DNA from: Calycina herbarum
Lineage: Eukaryota > Ascomycota > Leotiomycetes > Helotiales > Pezizellaceae
Assembly (NCBI GenBank): GCA_001414485.1
Contig: LLEY01000033.1
Coordinates: 310,001-374,000 of the forward strand
Length of the DNA: 64,000 bases
Reading direction: 5' to 3'
Position 1 is the stretch's first letter, and each line of letters opens with the position of its first letter. The translations under genes and the position numbers were made by a program. The notes under the pieces are model-generated. The model saw nothing but the letters and a program-made list of their open reading frames with translations, did not search any database and was not told the DNA's origin. This document shows positions 1-10,648 of the stretch, one piece after another.

Positions 1-10
1 ACGCCAAAGC

Positions 11-958
11 ATGAAAGCATACGACAGTACGTGTACAACGATGTTGTTGAACGGTGGAGCAAATTTCGACCACCGAGATAATTGGGAACAAACGGCACTC
101 ATAAGTTCTGCATATTATCCAGAGCCATTACCATTTATGTCTACCCTTCTTCTGGCTGGCGCGAATATTAACGCCACCGACTTCAGGAGCTTCAGTGTCT
201 TGACGGAAGCCATGAAATTTAACTTGCCGAATGCCGTGCAACTACTCCTCGAAAACGGAGCCAATATCGAACAAGTTGACCATTACGGGCTGACCCCATT
301 CATGCATGGTATTCGAAGCAATAGTCGTACCGCGCTCCGCATATTGCTTGATCTTGCAAAGCGTTTTTTGCATTCTTATGATCACAATCACAAAACAGTT
401 TTGCACTGGGCAGCCGAATCTAGAGATATAGAGACTTTACAGATCCTCGCCCAGATACCCTTAAGGGGAATAGACATTCAAGATAAAACAATTTCAGGGC
501 TTACGGTAATAGATATAGCGGAGAGGTTCAAGATTGAGAAAATAGCGAACGAGAAGGCATGGGCCGACAACGAATGGTTGACTGCTTCTCGCAACTTCCT
601 GGAAACTATTACAATACCGACTCAGAATTCAAGTCCCGTGTCGACAAGTGGAATGAGTGATAGTTCAGACGATGTTTTTCATGACGCTCTCCAACATCTC
701 ACTTTCGACAGACCTTGTTGTGAAAGGCGGGATGCTCCACAAAGTGTAATTAATGCCTATTGCCATCTAAAAGCTGATGATTATCGTGTAACAACCACCA
801 TGGTAACCACACAAATATTTCCCAGACAACCTCACGTACAACCACGCACCGGCCCAAACACCGGCCCAAACGAACGGCCCCTACTTATGCATGCGACGAT
901 TTTCAAACCAGGAATCCTTCGCAATCTCTCTCAGACCTCTCCTGGGTCTCTCAATTGA
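11..958 (+). CDS. Ankyrin-repeat protein, 5' part outside window
   Basis: The reading frame is open from the window edge to the stop at 958 (315 residues from the first visible ATG), so the true start lies to the left. Residues about 10-160 hold four to five ankyrin repeats, recognisable from LLLENGANIE, GLTPFMHGI and KTVLHWAAES with the usual spacing of about 33 residues. The last 120 residues are Ser/Thr-rich and show no domain. Ankyrin repeats bind proteins and do not themselves name a function. In fungi such tails often belong to NACHT or heterokaryon-incompatibility-type proteins, but nothing N-terminal is visible to test that. The product could equally be a stand-alone ankyrin protein. 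No intron is needed within the visible part. Confidence 0.75.
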   Translation: MKAYDSTCTTMLLNGGANFDHRDNWEQTALISSAYYPEPLPFMSTLLLAGANINATDFRSFSVLTEAMKFNLPNAVQLLLENGANIEQVDHYGLTPFMHGIRSNSRTALRILLDLAKRFLHSYDHNHKTVLHWAAESRDIETLQILAQIPLRGIDIQDKTISGLTVIDIAERFKIEKIANEKAWADNEWLTASRNFLETITIPTQNSSPVSTSGMSDSSDDVFHDALQHLTFDRPCCERRDAPQSVINAYCHLKADDYRVTTTMVTTQIFPRQPHVQPRTGPNTGPNERPLLMHATIFKPGILRNLSQTSPGSLN

Positions 959-1733
959 TCATATTGTCCTGATACTCACTTCTCGGATCGTGGGCACGTA
1001 TTAAACTACTGGAATAAGTCTTCAGGTAAGACCTTTCTTCTTTGTACTTATTCAATGCCGAAATTGCGAGGGTTGATCTGCCACTCATTCGATCAAACGA
1101 CAGCTAGTTCAAAATTCAGAACGTTCACTCGCTCGCGAACCTTCGCCGATGGCCACAAAGATCCCGTCCGAAAGCTGAGATATTTTTCAAATACATGCCA
1201 AGCAGTAAGCTTGACATTAGAAACCGAAAGAGGAGAGCACACAGTATGCACGAATGATGTCAGCACTTTGTCTTGGGTAAATCCTCCACTTGCAAATATT
1301 TTGGTTCAATTGCTAATTTTCAGTGATGGTTGTTAACTTCCTAAAAAGTGGTATTGAAGGACTGGAGGCATCGTGTTATAGTTACCGATGCACATCTTTG
1401 GGTTTGAAAGGAAGAACTCTAATTTTCTATGTATTGTTGATTTGGCTTGGCTTTTAGGATGAGACAATTTACTGGGAAGGATGCCGTCTCGGTCTCAGGA
1501 AGTATAGCGGGACGGGAGAATATCGTGAGACGGGAAGTGGAAATCGGGTAAGTAGTATTTGATGAGGCCAGTAGAGTTGCGACGATGCTCATATGTTGTA
1601 TTAGAATACGCTTCAGGTGCTGCCCCTTAAGCCAACGGCCCCTTTCGCGGATTCGCACAAAAAGTTTTGCCATGTATAAAATGGAAGGGGTTTCCTCCCC
1701 AGTCTTATTCGCCTTGTTCTTCATTACTCCAGA
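959..1733. other. Intergenic region without a supported gene
   Basis: Only short open frames occur here and none resembles a known family. A TATA-like ATGTATAAAATGG at about 1671-1683 lies some 55 bases before the start of the next plus-strand gene and is a plausible core promoter for it. Confidence 0.5.
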
Positions 1734-2634
1734 ATGAGTGTTTTTACTCTCACTATCATCCTTGCTCTCATCCCCACAATCCAAGGAGCAATAAAGACAT
1801 CAATCTATATCGACGAAGTACCCGGTTACTCTGCCCTTGCACCATGTGCTCAGAACCGACTTTCAGCAATCGTACGGGCGCAGGTCTCAGGGTGCGGCGA
1901 CCAGCAGCAGCTCACAAGTTTTAGCTGCTTTTGCATGGACATGTCGACGTGTGTATTTATGATACATCCCTAGAGTTGGGATCGCGATCAAAGCTAATAA
2001 AGATAAAAGATACATGGTCAGCGTAATCTCAACAGCAGTCCAATCCTACTGTGCGGCGAATGCAACGGAGAGCGCGAGTCTGACGGCACAAGAAGCGAGT
2101 ATAACAACAAAACCACCAGAAGTTAGAAGTGCAGTCGATGTTTTCAACGATTATTGCGCACGAAGTACGGAGCTGGCTTTGTGTATGTTACCCACTTTTT
2201 TTCAATGGACGTTCACTTCTAATCTACATGTAGACCAAGGCAATAACAAATTTTCATCAACTCTATCAACTCTCACAACTCCTACAATCTTTACAATTCT
2301 ACCCACCCTTTCAACTCTCGTAATTACTGCAGCACCCTCTTTCGCCCCAACTCCGGCCGTTTCTACCACGTCATCTTCCGCGGCACCAATAGTACCATCT
2401 GTGGTCATCGCTGCTCCAATCGTAATTGGCGTGCTTGTCATCGCGGGTGTTGTTGGGATGGTTTTTTGGCTAAGAAAAACAGGTCTACAAAGGACCCCTA
2501 CGCAGACACCTCCTGGGGAGCTGCAGCCTGATGATGTTTATAAGATAATAGGTCCGGCGCAGGAGGTTGATGGACACAGTGTAAAGTATGAGTTGGAAAC
2601 CAGACCCGCAGAATTAAAAGAGACGAATGACTAA
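1734..2634 (+). CDS. Cys-rich single-pass membrane protein, putative surface sensor
   Basis: Exons 1734-1948, 2010-2182 and 2234-2634 give 262 residues. The first intron has donor GTGTGT, branch GCTAAT and acceptor AAAAG. The second is 51 bp (GTATGT...TGTAG). Residues 1-19 form a signal peptide. An ectodomain with about eight Cys (APCAQN, SGCGD, SFSCFCMD, SYCAAN, DYCAR) follows, then a Ser/Thr/Pro-rich stalk, one membrane helix at about 183-208, and a cytoplasmic tail of about 55 residues. This layout is common in fungal plasma-membrane proteins with small Cys-rich heads (CFEM-like or WSC-like), but the Cys spacing does not let me name the family. The start is the first ATG in frame with the signal peptide. 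The second intron is a multiple of three without a stop, so its retention would give 279 residues. Confidence 0.6.
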
Positions 2635-3028
2635 AACTTTATTCTTCATCACTGCTATTCTCCATATCAGCATTATTTTGTTGTTTTCTTTTCTTGCTCC
2701 ATTCTCCGTCTTTCGGTCATTCGCAATATTTTATGGTTCTCGACCAGAACAGCACCAAATTAATCAAACGACACAAATAGCAGTTTTTGATTACTTCCTT
2801 ACCATATCATCACTTTTACTCGTCATTTATTCAGCAGCGTTCTTCAAAACTTGGAGCATTGACCTCCTGGGAAGTCTCAAAGACTGCCCGCAGGAACTTT
2901 GTTTTATGATACGGTGGTATGTGTATTCTTTGAAAGGGATTGAAATAAAAAGGCTGATAGTAGATAGAATACATGAAAGTGAGAGTGCAAAATGGGGAAA
3001 CTATCGCCCATTACATTACTATTCTTTT

Positions 3029-4988
3029 TCACCCTTTAACATCTTGCAGAATCATGTGCGCCGCCTTTTCTGCAATTGCATATACAGTGGCCTGTAGATG
3101 AGCACTGATCTGAAGTGGCATAATACTAGCATCAACTACCCTCAATCCCCTCACGCCGTGCACTCTCAGTCTCTCATCTACAACACCTGTTTTGATGCCA
3201 CCTCGCCCGCTCATGGCACAAGTTCCGACTGGATGCCAATCGGTAACCGTGGTTTCCACAATCCAGTCTCGTAGCTCATCACCAGAAATTGATGGAGGCG
3301 GGAATGCTCTTGCACGAATGATATTCGCCAGCGGTTTCGTTGAGCAGATTTTTAGCGCAAACACTTGACACTGCGTCATTATTTGGAGGTCCAGCCTTCC
3401 ATTCCTTCCGGCATAATACTCGGGGTCAATGACTAACTTGTCCGTGATAGTTGCGGACCTGCCCGGTTCAGGGGAGCGGATGTGAATTTTACCTTTGGAG
3501 AAGGGGTACTGAAGGATCTGAAGCATTGTGCCATATTTCTTCTCGTCCGACGGATCGGGTTGGAAGGAAGAGCTCCAATTTCCGAGGTCGAATATGTATT
3601 CGATTTGCCCCACGGGTCTAGGATCGGACAGTCGGTTGAGAAGAATGGTGTCTCGTTCTGAAAATGGGGTGGTAATATGCGCCTGCAACGAGAGAAACTC
3701 GTGAGGCACGAAATGAGAAAACGGTAAGTAGCATATAGAGCATGGCAGTATTGTGAGCGGACCGGACTTGCTACCGACATATTCATCTCGTGCAGAGTTG
3801 GCAAGCTTTATGTCGGTTTTAAGATCATCTGGATTCGCTAAGCTTGGGTCGACCTCGAAAACCATCATTGTCACTAAGATGTGGTAAGCAGGCGCGATTG
3901 TATTTTCAAAACGAGATATAAACATACTAAGATGGTCTTGAAGATTCTCCCCAACATTCGGATTGTCAACCTTGACTTCAATTCCTGCCCTCGATAAAAT
4001 CTCAGCACCACCAATTCCGGAAAGCTCCAGTAGCTGGGGTGACTGAACACTGCCGGCAGATATTATGGTCTCGCGAGAGGCAAAAGTATCGAATTCCACG
4101 CCATGGTGTTCGAAACGTACTCCTTTGGCCGTCCATTCTTCCTCCTCTTCTTCTCGGTTCAATAAGATCTTCACCGCCACAGCCTCTGTTAGGAGATAGA
4201 GATTTGGACCGGAGGCATTGGACGTGTAGGATGTGGATGCAGAGTATGATCTGGTACTGGTACTGGGGTCGACGGAACACGCACTGGTCCAAACACCCAC
4301 ATTGGAACCCGAGAGATGAGATACATTTGTTTCGACGCCAAGCGAATTTAAAGTGGGATGCCAAAGATCGTGAGATTGGGAGAATTCTTTGGGAAAGGAG
4401 ACTTGGATGGGCCCATTGGAACCGATCGCTTCAGGGTTGAAGCTAGCTTTTGCTCTTATCTGGGCGTATGAAGTGGGTTTGTGGAATGTCTCGCTTTTCT
4501 TGAAAAATGGTCTGTAATGACCAGCTCAGCAGGGTATCCACAGACGCAGATGAACAAATAGAAGGGAAAATGAAGAGAACCACTAACAAGAGATCGTTCC
4601 ATCCCCATCCAGGATTTCCCAACTCAGTCCATGCATCATAGTCCTCCTTACATCCACGGTTCCATGTCATAAAATTCAAAGCACTTGTGCCTCCAAGAAC
4701 CTTCCCACGTGGCCATGGAAGTACCCGGCCACCTAGACCTTCTTGGGCAGTGGTCTCAAATTTCCAATCGCAGCTGCCCCCAAGTGCGTCGCCATACTTC
4801 CCGGGGATGTTTATGGCGTCCTCATTTTCGCCCAAGTCGTGAGATCCAGCTTCTAGTACGCCGATAGTGAGTTCTGGGTTCTCGGCTAAGCGTGCTGCAA
4901 GGACTAATCCTGCTGTTCCGCCACCAATGATGAGGAAGTCAAAGGGCTTCTCGATGAACTCCGTTGCGGTAATATTGGAGGGACTCAT
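3029..4988 (-). CDS. GMC-family FAD-dependent oxidoreductase
   Basis: Exons 4588-4988 and 3029-4511 encode 627 residues. The 76-bp intron (GTTAGT...TTACAG) restores the family sequence NDLLPFFKKSET. Residues 22-27 are the dinucleotide-binding GGGTAG, followed by the adenine-proximal Glu in VLEAGS (about 46-48) and the GMC signature PWPRGKVLGG at 91-100. The second signature GSVQSPQLLELSGIG lies near the middle. The active-site pair appears as DWHPVGTCAM (His560) and SAHLQ (His605). The second catalytic position is therefore His rather than Asn, as in many fungal dehydrogenase-type members. The protein would oxidise an alcohol or sugar with FAD; the substrate cannot be read from sequence. No signal peptide is seen, so it is probably intracellular. 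It is transcribed divergently from the permease, with about 300 bp between the two start codons. Confidence 0.9.
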
Positions 4989-5138
4989 GGTTGTTCTTGA
5001 AAAGCGGTTGGCTATAGGCGAGCTGATAATATCCCAAAGTGAGTGCAGGTATGAGATAAGACGACATCAGTTATTGCTTTTTTGTTTTTTTGTAATGAGG
5101 TCAATTGGGCCTATCGTTTTTAGTCTGCAGGTGGCTTA

Positions 5139-5148
5139 GCTTATAAAT
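5139..5148 (+). promoter_or_regulatory. TATA-like box of the permease gene
   Basis: CTTATAAATG lies about 140 bp before the chosen start at 5285, inside the short divergent promoter shared with the oxidoreductase. An in-frame ATG at 5147 overlaps this box, which argues against using it as the start. Confidence 0.35.
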
Positions 5149-5284
5149 GCTGATCTTGCAGAAGGGCCAGGGGTTAATGCATAGCGGGAAGCGATGCATG
5201 CTACCTACCCCGCCTTGGATGGGGTGGGGTGTAGAAGATAAACTAACCCACACCTCTGCACAGCAGTGCACTCTTTTGCTCGCA

Positions 5285-6867
5285 ATGGCTTCGCCAGCTC
5301 AAGATATCGAGAAGTGCCCCGAGGAAGTGAACGTCGTGGGCGACAACTCCTCTAGCGATGATGTGTTACAGAGAAATCCTATACACGTCCCATCTTATCT
5401 CCAAAAGTTCAATGCTCGGATCGAAAGCCTGTCAGGCTTCGAAGCTCGTGGCATCACCAGGGTTCTACCCGAAGACCGCCAACCGCCGTCCCTCGCTAGC
5501 GATATTCAGGTTGCAATCTTGTGGTTCAGCGCAAATGTCTCTGTGAACAACCTTGCAGTTGGACTCTTCGGTCCACTGGTATTCAATCTGGGGTTCCTGG
5601 ATAGTGCCATGTGTGCCACTTTTGGAGGACTACTTGGAAGTCTGTCGACGAGTTATATGAGTACTTGGGGCCCATTGAGTGGGAATAGGACTATGGTTGT
5701 TGCAAGATTTTTTTTCGGTTATTGGCCTTCGAAAATACCGTGCTTCTTGAACATTGTACTTATGGTGGGGTATTGTACAATTGATTGTATTGTTGGGGGA
5801 CAAGTGCTTTCCGCTGTGAGTGGTGGGAGTATGTCTATTGTTGTGGGTATTATTATCGTTTCGCTTGTTAGTTTGGTTGTTACTGTTTTTGGGATGGCTC
5901 TCTTCCATCATTATGAAAGGTAAGTCAGTTTTGTATGAATTTTCTCGGCTCCGAATGCTAATGTTTTAGATGGGCTTGGATACCACAAATTCTCGTACTA
6001 TTCATACTCGTTGGCTCGGCAGGATCATATTTCAACGCGGCTTTAGAATCTATTGGCGATACTCCCACAATCTCAGTGAACCGCTTATCATTTCTCTCTT
6101 TATGTCTCTATGTACCCAACTCTTGGGCTGCAGCTGCTTCGGATTTCTACGTTTACTACCCAGAGAAGACTTCGAGAGTAAAGATATTTCTCCTGACCCT
6201 CGCCGGTCTCTGGGTCTCTTTCACTCTCGTCTACATGCTCGGTATCGGACTTGGTTCAGGAATCGCTACGAATCAAGCCTGGGCAGATGCGAACGCTATT
6301 TCCACCGGTGCCTTAGTCGTCGCGGGTTACGGAGGTCTCGCTATTTTCGGACGAGTTTGTTCAGTTATCATCGCTCTAGGAGTCATTTCCAACAGTATCC
6401 CCGGAACATATTCAGCAGCCTTAGGATGCCAAATCCTAGGACGCTACGGAAAAGCCGTACCTCGTTGGGTCTGGTCTTGCATTCTTGTCCTCATCGAACT
6501 CATATGTGCTCTAGCTGGACGCGATCATCTCTTCCTCGTTTTCCAAAACTTCCTCGCTCTCATGGGTTACTGGATTGAAATCATGATTTGTATTGTATTA
6601 CAGGAGCATTTGATTTTCCGCCGGAAAATGGGGTTTGATTGGACGAAATGGGAGGATAAAAAACATTTGCCGTTGGGGATTGCTGCTTTGATATCGTTCT
6701 TATTGGGCTGGCTTGGGGCGGTGTTGGGGATGTATCAGGTTTGGTATGTGGGGAGATTAGCCGAATTAGCGGGTGGATGTGATATTGGGGTTTGGGTTGG
6801 GTGTGGTTTTACGCTTATTTCTTTTCCGCCGTTGAGATGGCTGGAATTGAAGTGGTTTGGGAGGTAA
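5285..6867 (+). CDS. Purine-cytosine permease-type transporter (NCS1/FCY2 family)
   Basis: Exons 5285-5919 and 5970-6867 give 510 residues. The 50-bp intron (GTAAGT, branch GCTAAT, TTTAG) joins HHYER to WAWIPQ. This is a proton symporter for purines, cytosine or related bases, in the plasma membrane. The N-terminus is hydrophilic (SLSGFEARGITRVLPEDR is typical of the family). About twelve hydrophobic helices follow, beginning at the helix after SDIQVAILWFSANVS and including the FGPLVFNLGF and VPNSWAAAASDFYVYYPEK segments. The C-terminus ends RWLELKWFGR. I chose the ATG at 5285 because the upstream 46 codons have no family likeness and overlap a TATA-like box. Specificity among bases, nucleosides and pyridoxine cannot be set from sequence. 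Confidence 0.88.
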
Positions 6868-7966
6868 TTTAGACATCTCCAGCCTCAAATTCGGGATATT
6901 ATGATAGTAGTGCAATCGGACTCAAATTCGGGACAGGCTTGTCTGCCTGGTAAGTCTGTACAGTGAGTTGCGATTTAACCTTGAATTCAGCTCTTTTTGT
7001 GTAAACCGTGCTTTTTTGAAAAAATCTCTACTTTCCCCTCTTTTCTATCTTACTTTACCCTTTACTAGATAATAGGAATTAAGAGCTCTATATACCTTCT
7101 ATTACTCTATAAACTTTTTATATATAAAATAGAAGTTTATATTTATATTCTACTTTTTATAAGGCCTTAGTAGAGGCTAGATACTTAGTAAGCTTGTAAT
7201 AGGGAATGTAAATTTTTTTTAAGAAAAAGGGTTTTTTCTAAAAAGTATCTATTTCTTAGTTTATATTTATTGTACTAGTTTATAAATAGTGGGGGACAGA
7301 GGGAGACAACTAGATATAGCGGTTCTTTCTAGCTAGAGCTTGTCATTTTTAGAGTACTTTTTATTTTTAGTTTCAAAGAAAAAAAGAGGAAATAAAAAAA
7401 GCTCGGTTTACAAAAAAACAGCTAATTAAAGGTTAAATCGCAACTGACCGTAGGTCATCGAGCTTTTTAAACACCTTTTTAGAATAAAAAAGATGCTCGG
7501 AATCTTAGAGTTTATCATATATCTCCTGGAAATCGGACGACATGTTTACAGTAGGCATTGCTTCGAAGATAAAAATTTAGCACCCAATACACGTCTTACG
7601 AACCCGCCGTTTTTCAAAATTCCTTCAGAGAGGATAGATTCTAAATATGCAACTTCAACGTATTTAAAAATTGCACGAGAAGTCAATCCGCTTGACACAA
7701 TCACACGGGCCTTGGGATGACAGAAATTCGTTCCTCATCCTTCCAAGCTCGTTGGAAAATGCATCGGACGATGATTGAAACTCTTGTCTGCCTTCTAAAA
7801 GAATAATAATAACTTAAAAAAGAACTTACGACTATCAAGCTAACCTATAACGTGTGGCGCGATATAGAGGCAAGCCAACAACCCGCTAAAGGAAAATTTC
7901 CTCATGCAGTAGGAGAAGAAGGACGAGATAAGAATTGAGCGCAAAACCAAAACTCTACATTGTCGC
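6868..7966. other. Gene-free spacer between permease and sugar transporter
   Basis: This holds the copy A element and AT-rich flanks. A 75-codon open frame at 7493-7720 has no recognisable features. Confidence 0.5.
6961..7450. mobile_element. TA-flanked inverted-repeat element (MITE-like), copy A
   Basis: The left end CAGTGAGTTGCGATTTAACC and the complement of the right end CGGTCAGTTGCGATTTAACC form diverged inverted repeats of about 55 bp. They run on to a shared GTAAACCG segment. A TA dinucleotide flanks both ends (6959-6960 and 7451-7452), as for Tc1/mariner/Fot1-type insertions. The 490-bp interior is AT-rich with no coding frame, so the element is non-autonomous. Its ends resemble those of copy B at 23757-24686. 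Confidence 0.7.
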
Positions 7967-9864
7967 TCATTCAACCCGCCTCAAACTCTCTTCCACCCCC
8001 CCCCACCCATGCTGCAACAACACACCAACCTCTTCCAAACTCAGCCCCTTAGTCTCAGGATAAATCCACCAAATAGCAACCCACCCCCCAACACAGACCC
8101 CCGCATAAACGACAAAAGTCCAGGCGGGAGTGAGAAACTCCATCATAGGCAAAAACGTCAACCCCACTACAAAGTTCGCCCCCCAATTCGTACTCGTACT
8201 AAGTCCTGACCCCAAACTCCTCACATTGAGTGGAAAAAGCTCACTCTGCATCCACGGAACATTGCCCAGTCCCAACGCATAAGCAGCAACATAAAGCATA
8301 ATACTGATCAGAACAAGTAATGGAGCGGTGCGTTCCGAGAGGGGGATTTTCTTCCATGCGTCAGGTGAGGAAGAAGGGTTCACAGCGTTGAGATCCGAGG
8401 GGAGGGAGATGAAGAGGAATCCTAGGGCGCAGAAGAGGAGTCCTATGACCATTATTGGAATTGAGAAGAGGAGGATTCGGCGGCGGCCGATGCGGTCGAT
8501 TAGGAGGAGGGCGAGGCAGGTCATGAGGAGGTTTGTTATGGCGACGGAGAGAGAGGTTAGGGTTGGACTTGAGAAGCCGAGGAGGGTGAATATTGTGGCG
8601 GAGAAGTACATTAGGGAGTTCTGGGTTGTCGAATCAGTAACTGGTAATTGAGGGAAGGGTTTTACCTACAAATCCACAGAGTTGTTGCAATCCTTGGAGG
8701 AGGCATGCGATCGTCAACGCTCTCCTGTTGGCTCCAATTCGGAATAGCTCATTCCACAGATCTATAGAACCAGAAAACCACGCATTCTTCTCTTTCTTAG
8801 TCTGCACTCTCAGCCTCCCCCTCTTAGCACTCTCCTCTTCCCTAACCTCCTTCTCAATCCCCTTCAACACCCCATCAACCATGCGCTGAACATCCACTCC
8901 CCCTCCAAAGACCTTGCTCAACACTTCTCTCGCAGCATCATTCTTACCAGCCATAACAAGCCATCTCGGTGTTTCCGGCATAACAAACATAACAAGGATC
9001 TGGATAGCAGCAGGCAAAGCACCGAGTCCCACCATCCATCTCCAGTTCGAGACTGGATTTCCCCATTGAACAAAAGCAAAGCCCACAAGATAGGCAATTA
9101 CTTGTCCTATGGTGATGAAGAGGACGTTTAGAGTTACTAGTCTTCCTGTGTGGTAAGGGGTTGGTTAGCTTATTTCAAAAGCTGGGAAATACCCCCAAAT
9201 CCTTCTCCCTCAAGCATAGAACAAACATAACCCCCCAAAAGAAAAACACAACTCAAAACCTACCTCTAAAAGTACTAGGCGCCAACTCAACAATATAAAG
9301 CGGCGCAACAAAACTCCCCGCCCCCACCGCAAGTCCCACCACACTCCTCCCCAAAATCATCCCCCCAACACTCCCACTCATAGCCTGCACAGTAGCACCA
9401 AGAATAAACGCCAAATCAGCAAGCAGAACAACCCTCTTCCGTCCCAACCTATCTGCCAAAACCCCCGAAATAGGAGACACAAAGAGAGCAAAAAGGGCAG
9501 TAGCAGAAGTAATAAGACTCTTATCAAGAGTACTTAACTCGTGTCCCAGCGAGTCATTGATAGAAACTAGAGTTGCAGATATTACTCCCGTGTCGTCTTA
9601 AAAAAGCGATCGCCCAGTCAGCTTGAAACTCTTCCAACCCATGGGAATGACGGGAAGGCCACAGAAGGGAAGAGAAAGAGAAAAAGAGGACTAACATCCA
9701 AATAACAACCCACTGATCCCCGCTGAGAAAGTGAGGAGCCAGACGAATATCCCGGGGTGCTTAAGATTCTTCTCTAGCAATAAGGATACATCCCCAAGAT
9801 CCACCTCATCGTTCTCGTCCTCCGCCCGCCCGGCCATCAAGGGTTCCTCTGCTGTGTCCGCCAT
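7967..9864 (-). CDS. MFS sugar transporter, myo-inositol transporter type
   Basis: Exons 9696-9864, 9264-9596, 8670-9145 and 7967-8620 give 543 residues. The introns are 99, 118 and 49 bp. Joined, they read LLFGYDTGVISATLVSIN, TFRGRLVTLNVLF and LCGFNSLMYFSATIF, all strong family sequences. Sugar-porter motifs are present: DRLGRKR after helix 2, PETPRWL at about residue 225, DRIGRRR in the second half, and PETKGLSLEEV near the C-terminus. Twelve membrane helices are expected, in the plasma membrane. The sequence is closest in feel to fungal ITR1/ITR2 proton/myo-inositol symporters; a related polyol or hexose is the alternative. The start at 9864 gives the acidic N-tail (ADTAEEPLMAGR, DENDEVDLGD) typical of ITR-like proteins. 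Confidence 0.88.
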
Positions 9865-10648
9865 ATTTGAAAGTGCTATTGAGGAAGACACTTTGACAAT
9901 ATCGTAGTCATGACGAGAGTATGATCTTTGATGAGTGAGTGTATAGCGTATTGATTTACGTTTAAGAGGTTCAGAGATTCGGAGGATTTTCGGAGTCGGC
10001 GTTTGATGCTTACAAGCCACAAGTTCATTTGAACCTGTCAGGTGACAGCCTCTAGTTAGTGCCTCGACGGTGCCTTCCCTTTTCATTTCATTTCAATATC
10101 AGTTTTCCAGTCATTAACATACACTTACATTTACAAATCACAAGTTCAAACTATTTCAAAGCAACAAGCTCAGGAAAATATTCTTAATTCTATACTAAAA
10201 TGTTTATTACAGAATTCATTTACATCAAGGTCATCCCATCTCCTTAGAAGGAGACACACCTTTCCAATACAATCCAGTTCAGTTAGAGAAGAAAGACCTT
10301 CGCATTCAACAAAATGCCCTGCTATCTCTCAAAGAAGATCATTTCCATGCGACAATCAATTCCTCCCCCATACCCCTCATCACCCCACAAACAAAGTCGT
10401 AAAAAAAGCGTCTTTCAAACACTGAAGCACAGAGAATATCATGCCCAGACCTTAACGCCATGCTGAACAATTAGGCCCTTGAGAAAGAAGAAAAAAACAA
10501 GAGAAGAGAAAAAATACATCCACCACCAAATTAAAAACAACCTATCATCTCCAAGTCCAAAATCAGACAAACCCGAGAATGATTCCTAGCAGGATCTCCA
10601 GCTCCATTGTCTGCTGACCTTGGCCCTCGTCCTCGCCCCTCAAAAGAC
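9865..10648. other. Spacer between the transporter and Bud6
   Basis: This must contain the promoter of the transporter and the 3' end of the Bud6 gene, both on the minus strand. No further gene is supported. Confidence 0.5.

Noticed and set aside
1055..1336. 93-codon plus-strand frame
   Set aside because: No family likeness, no splice context and no coding bias; likely chance.
2627..3097. 156-codon plus-strand frame with hydrophobic segments
   Set aside because: Starts inside the end of the membrane-protein gene and overlaps the 3' end of the oxidoreductase; AT-rich DNA gives hydrophobic residues by composition.
7493..7720. 75-codon frame in the spacer after element A
   Set aside because: Low-complexity AT-rich sequence with no domain.
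3029..9864. Oxidoreductase, permease and sugar transporter as a metabolic gene cluster
   Set aside because: The families co-occur, but there is no backbone enzyme, regulator or shared substrate evidence, so adjacency alone does not support a cluster.
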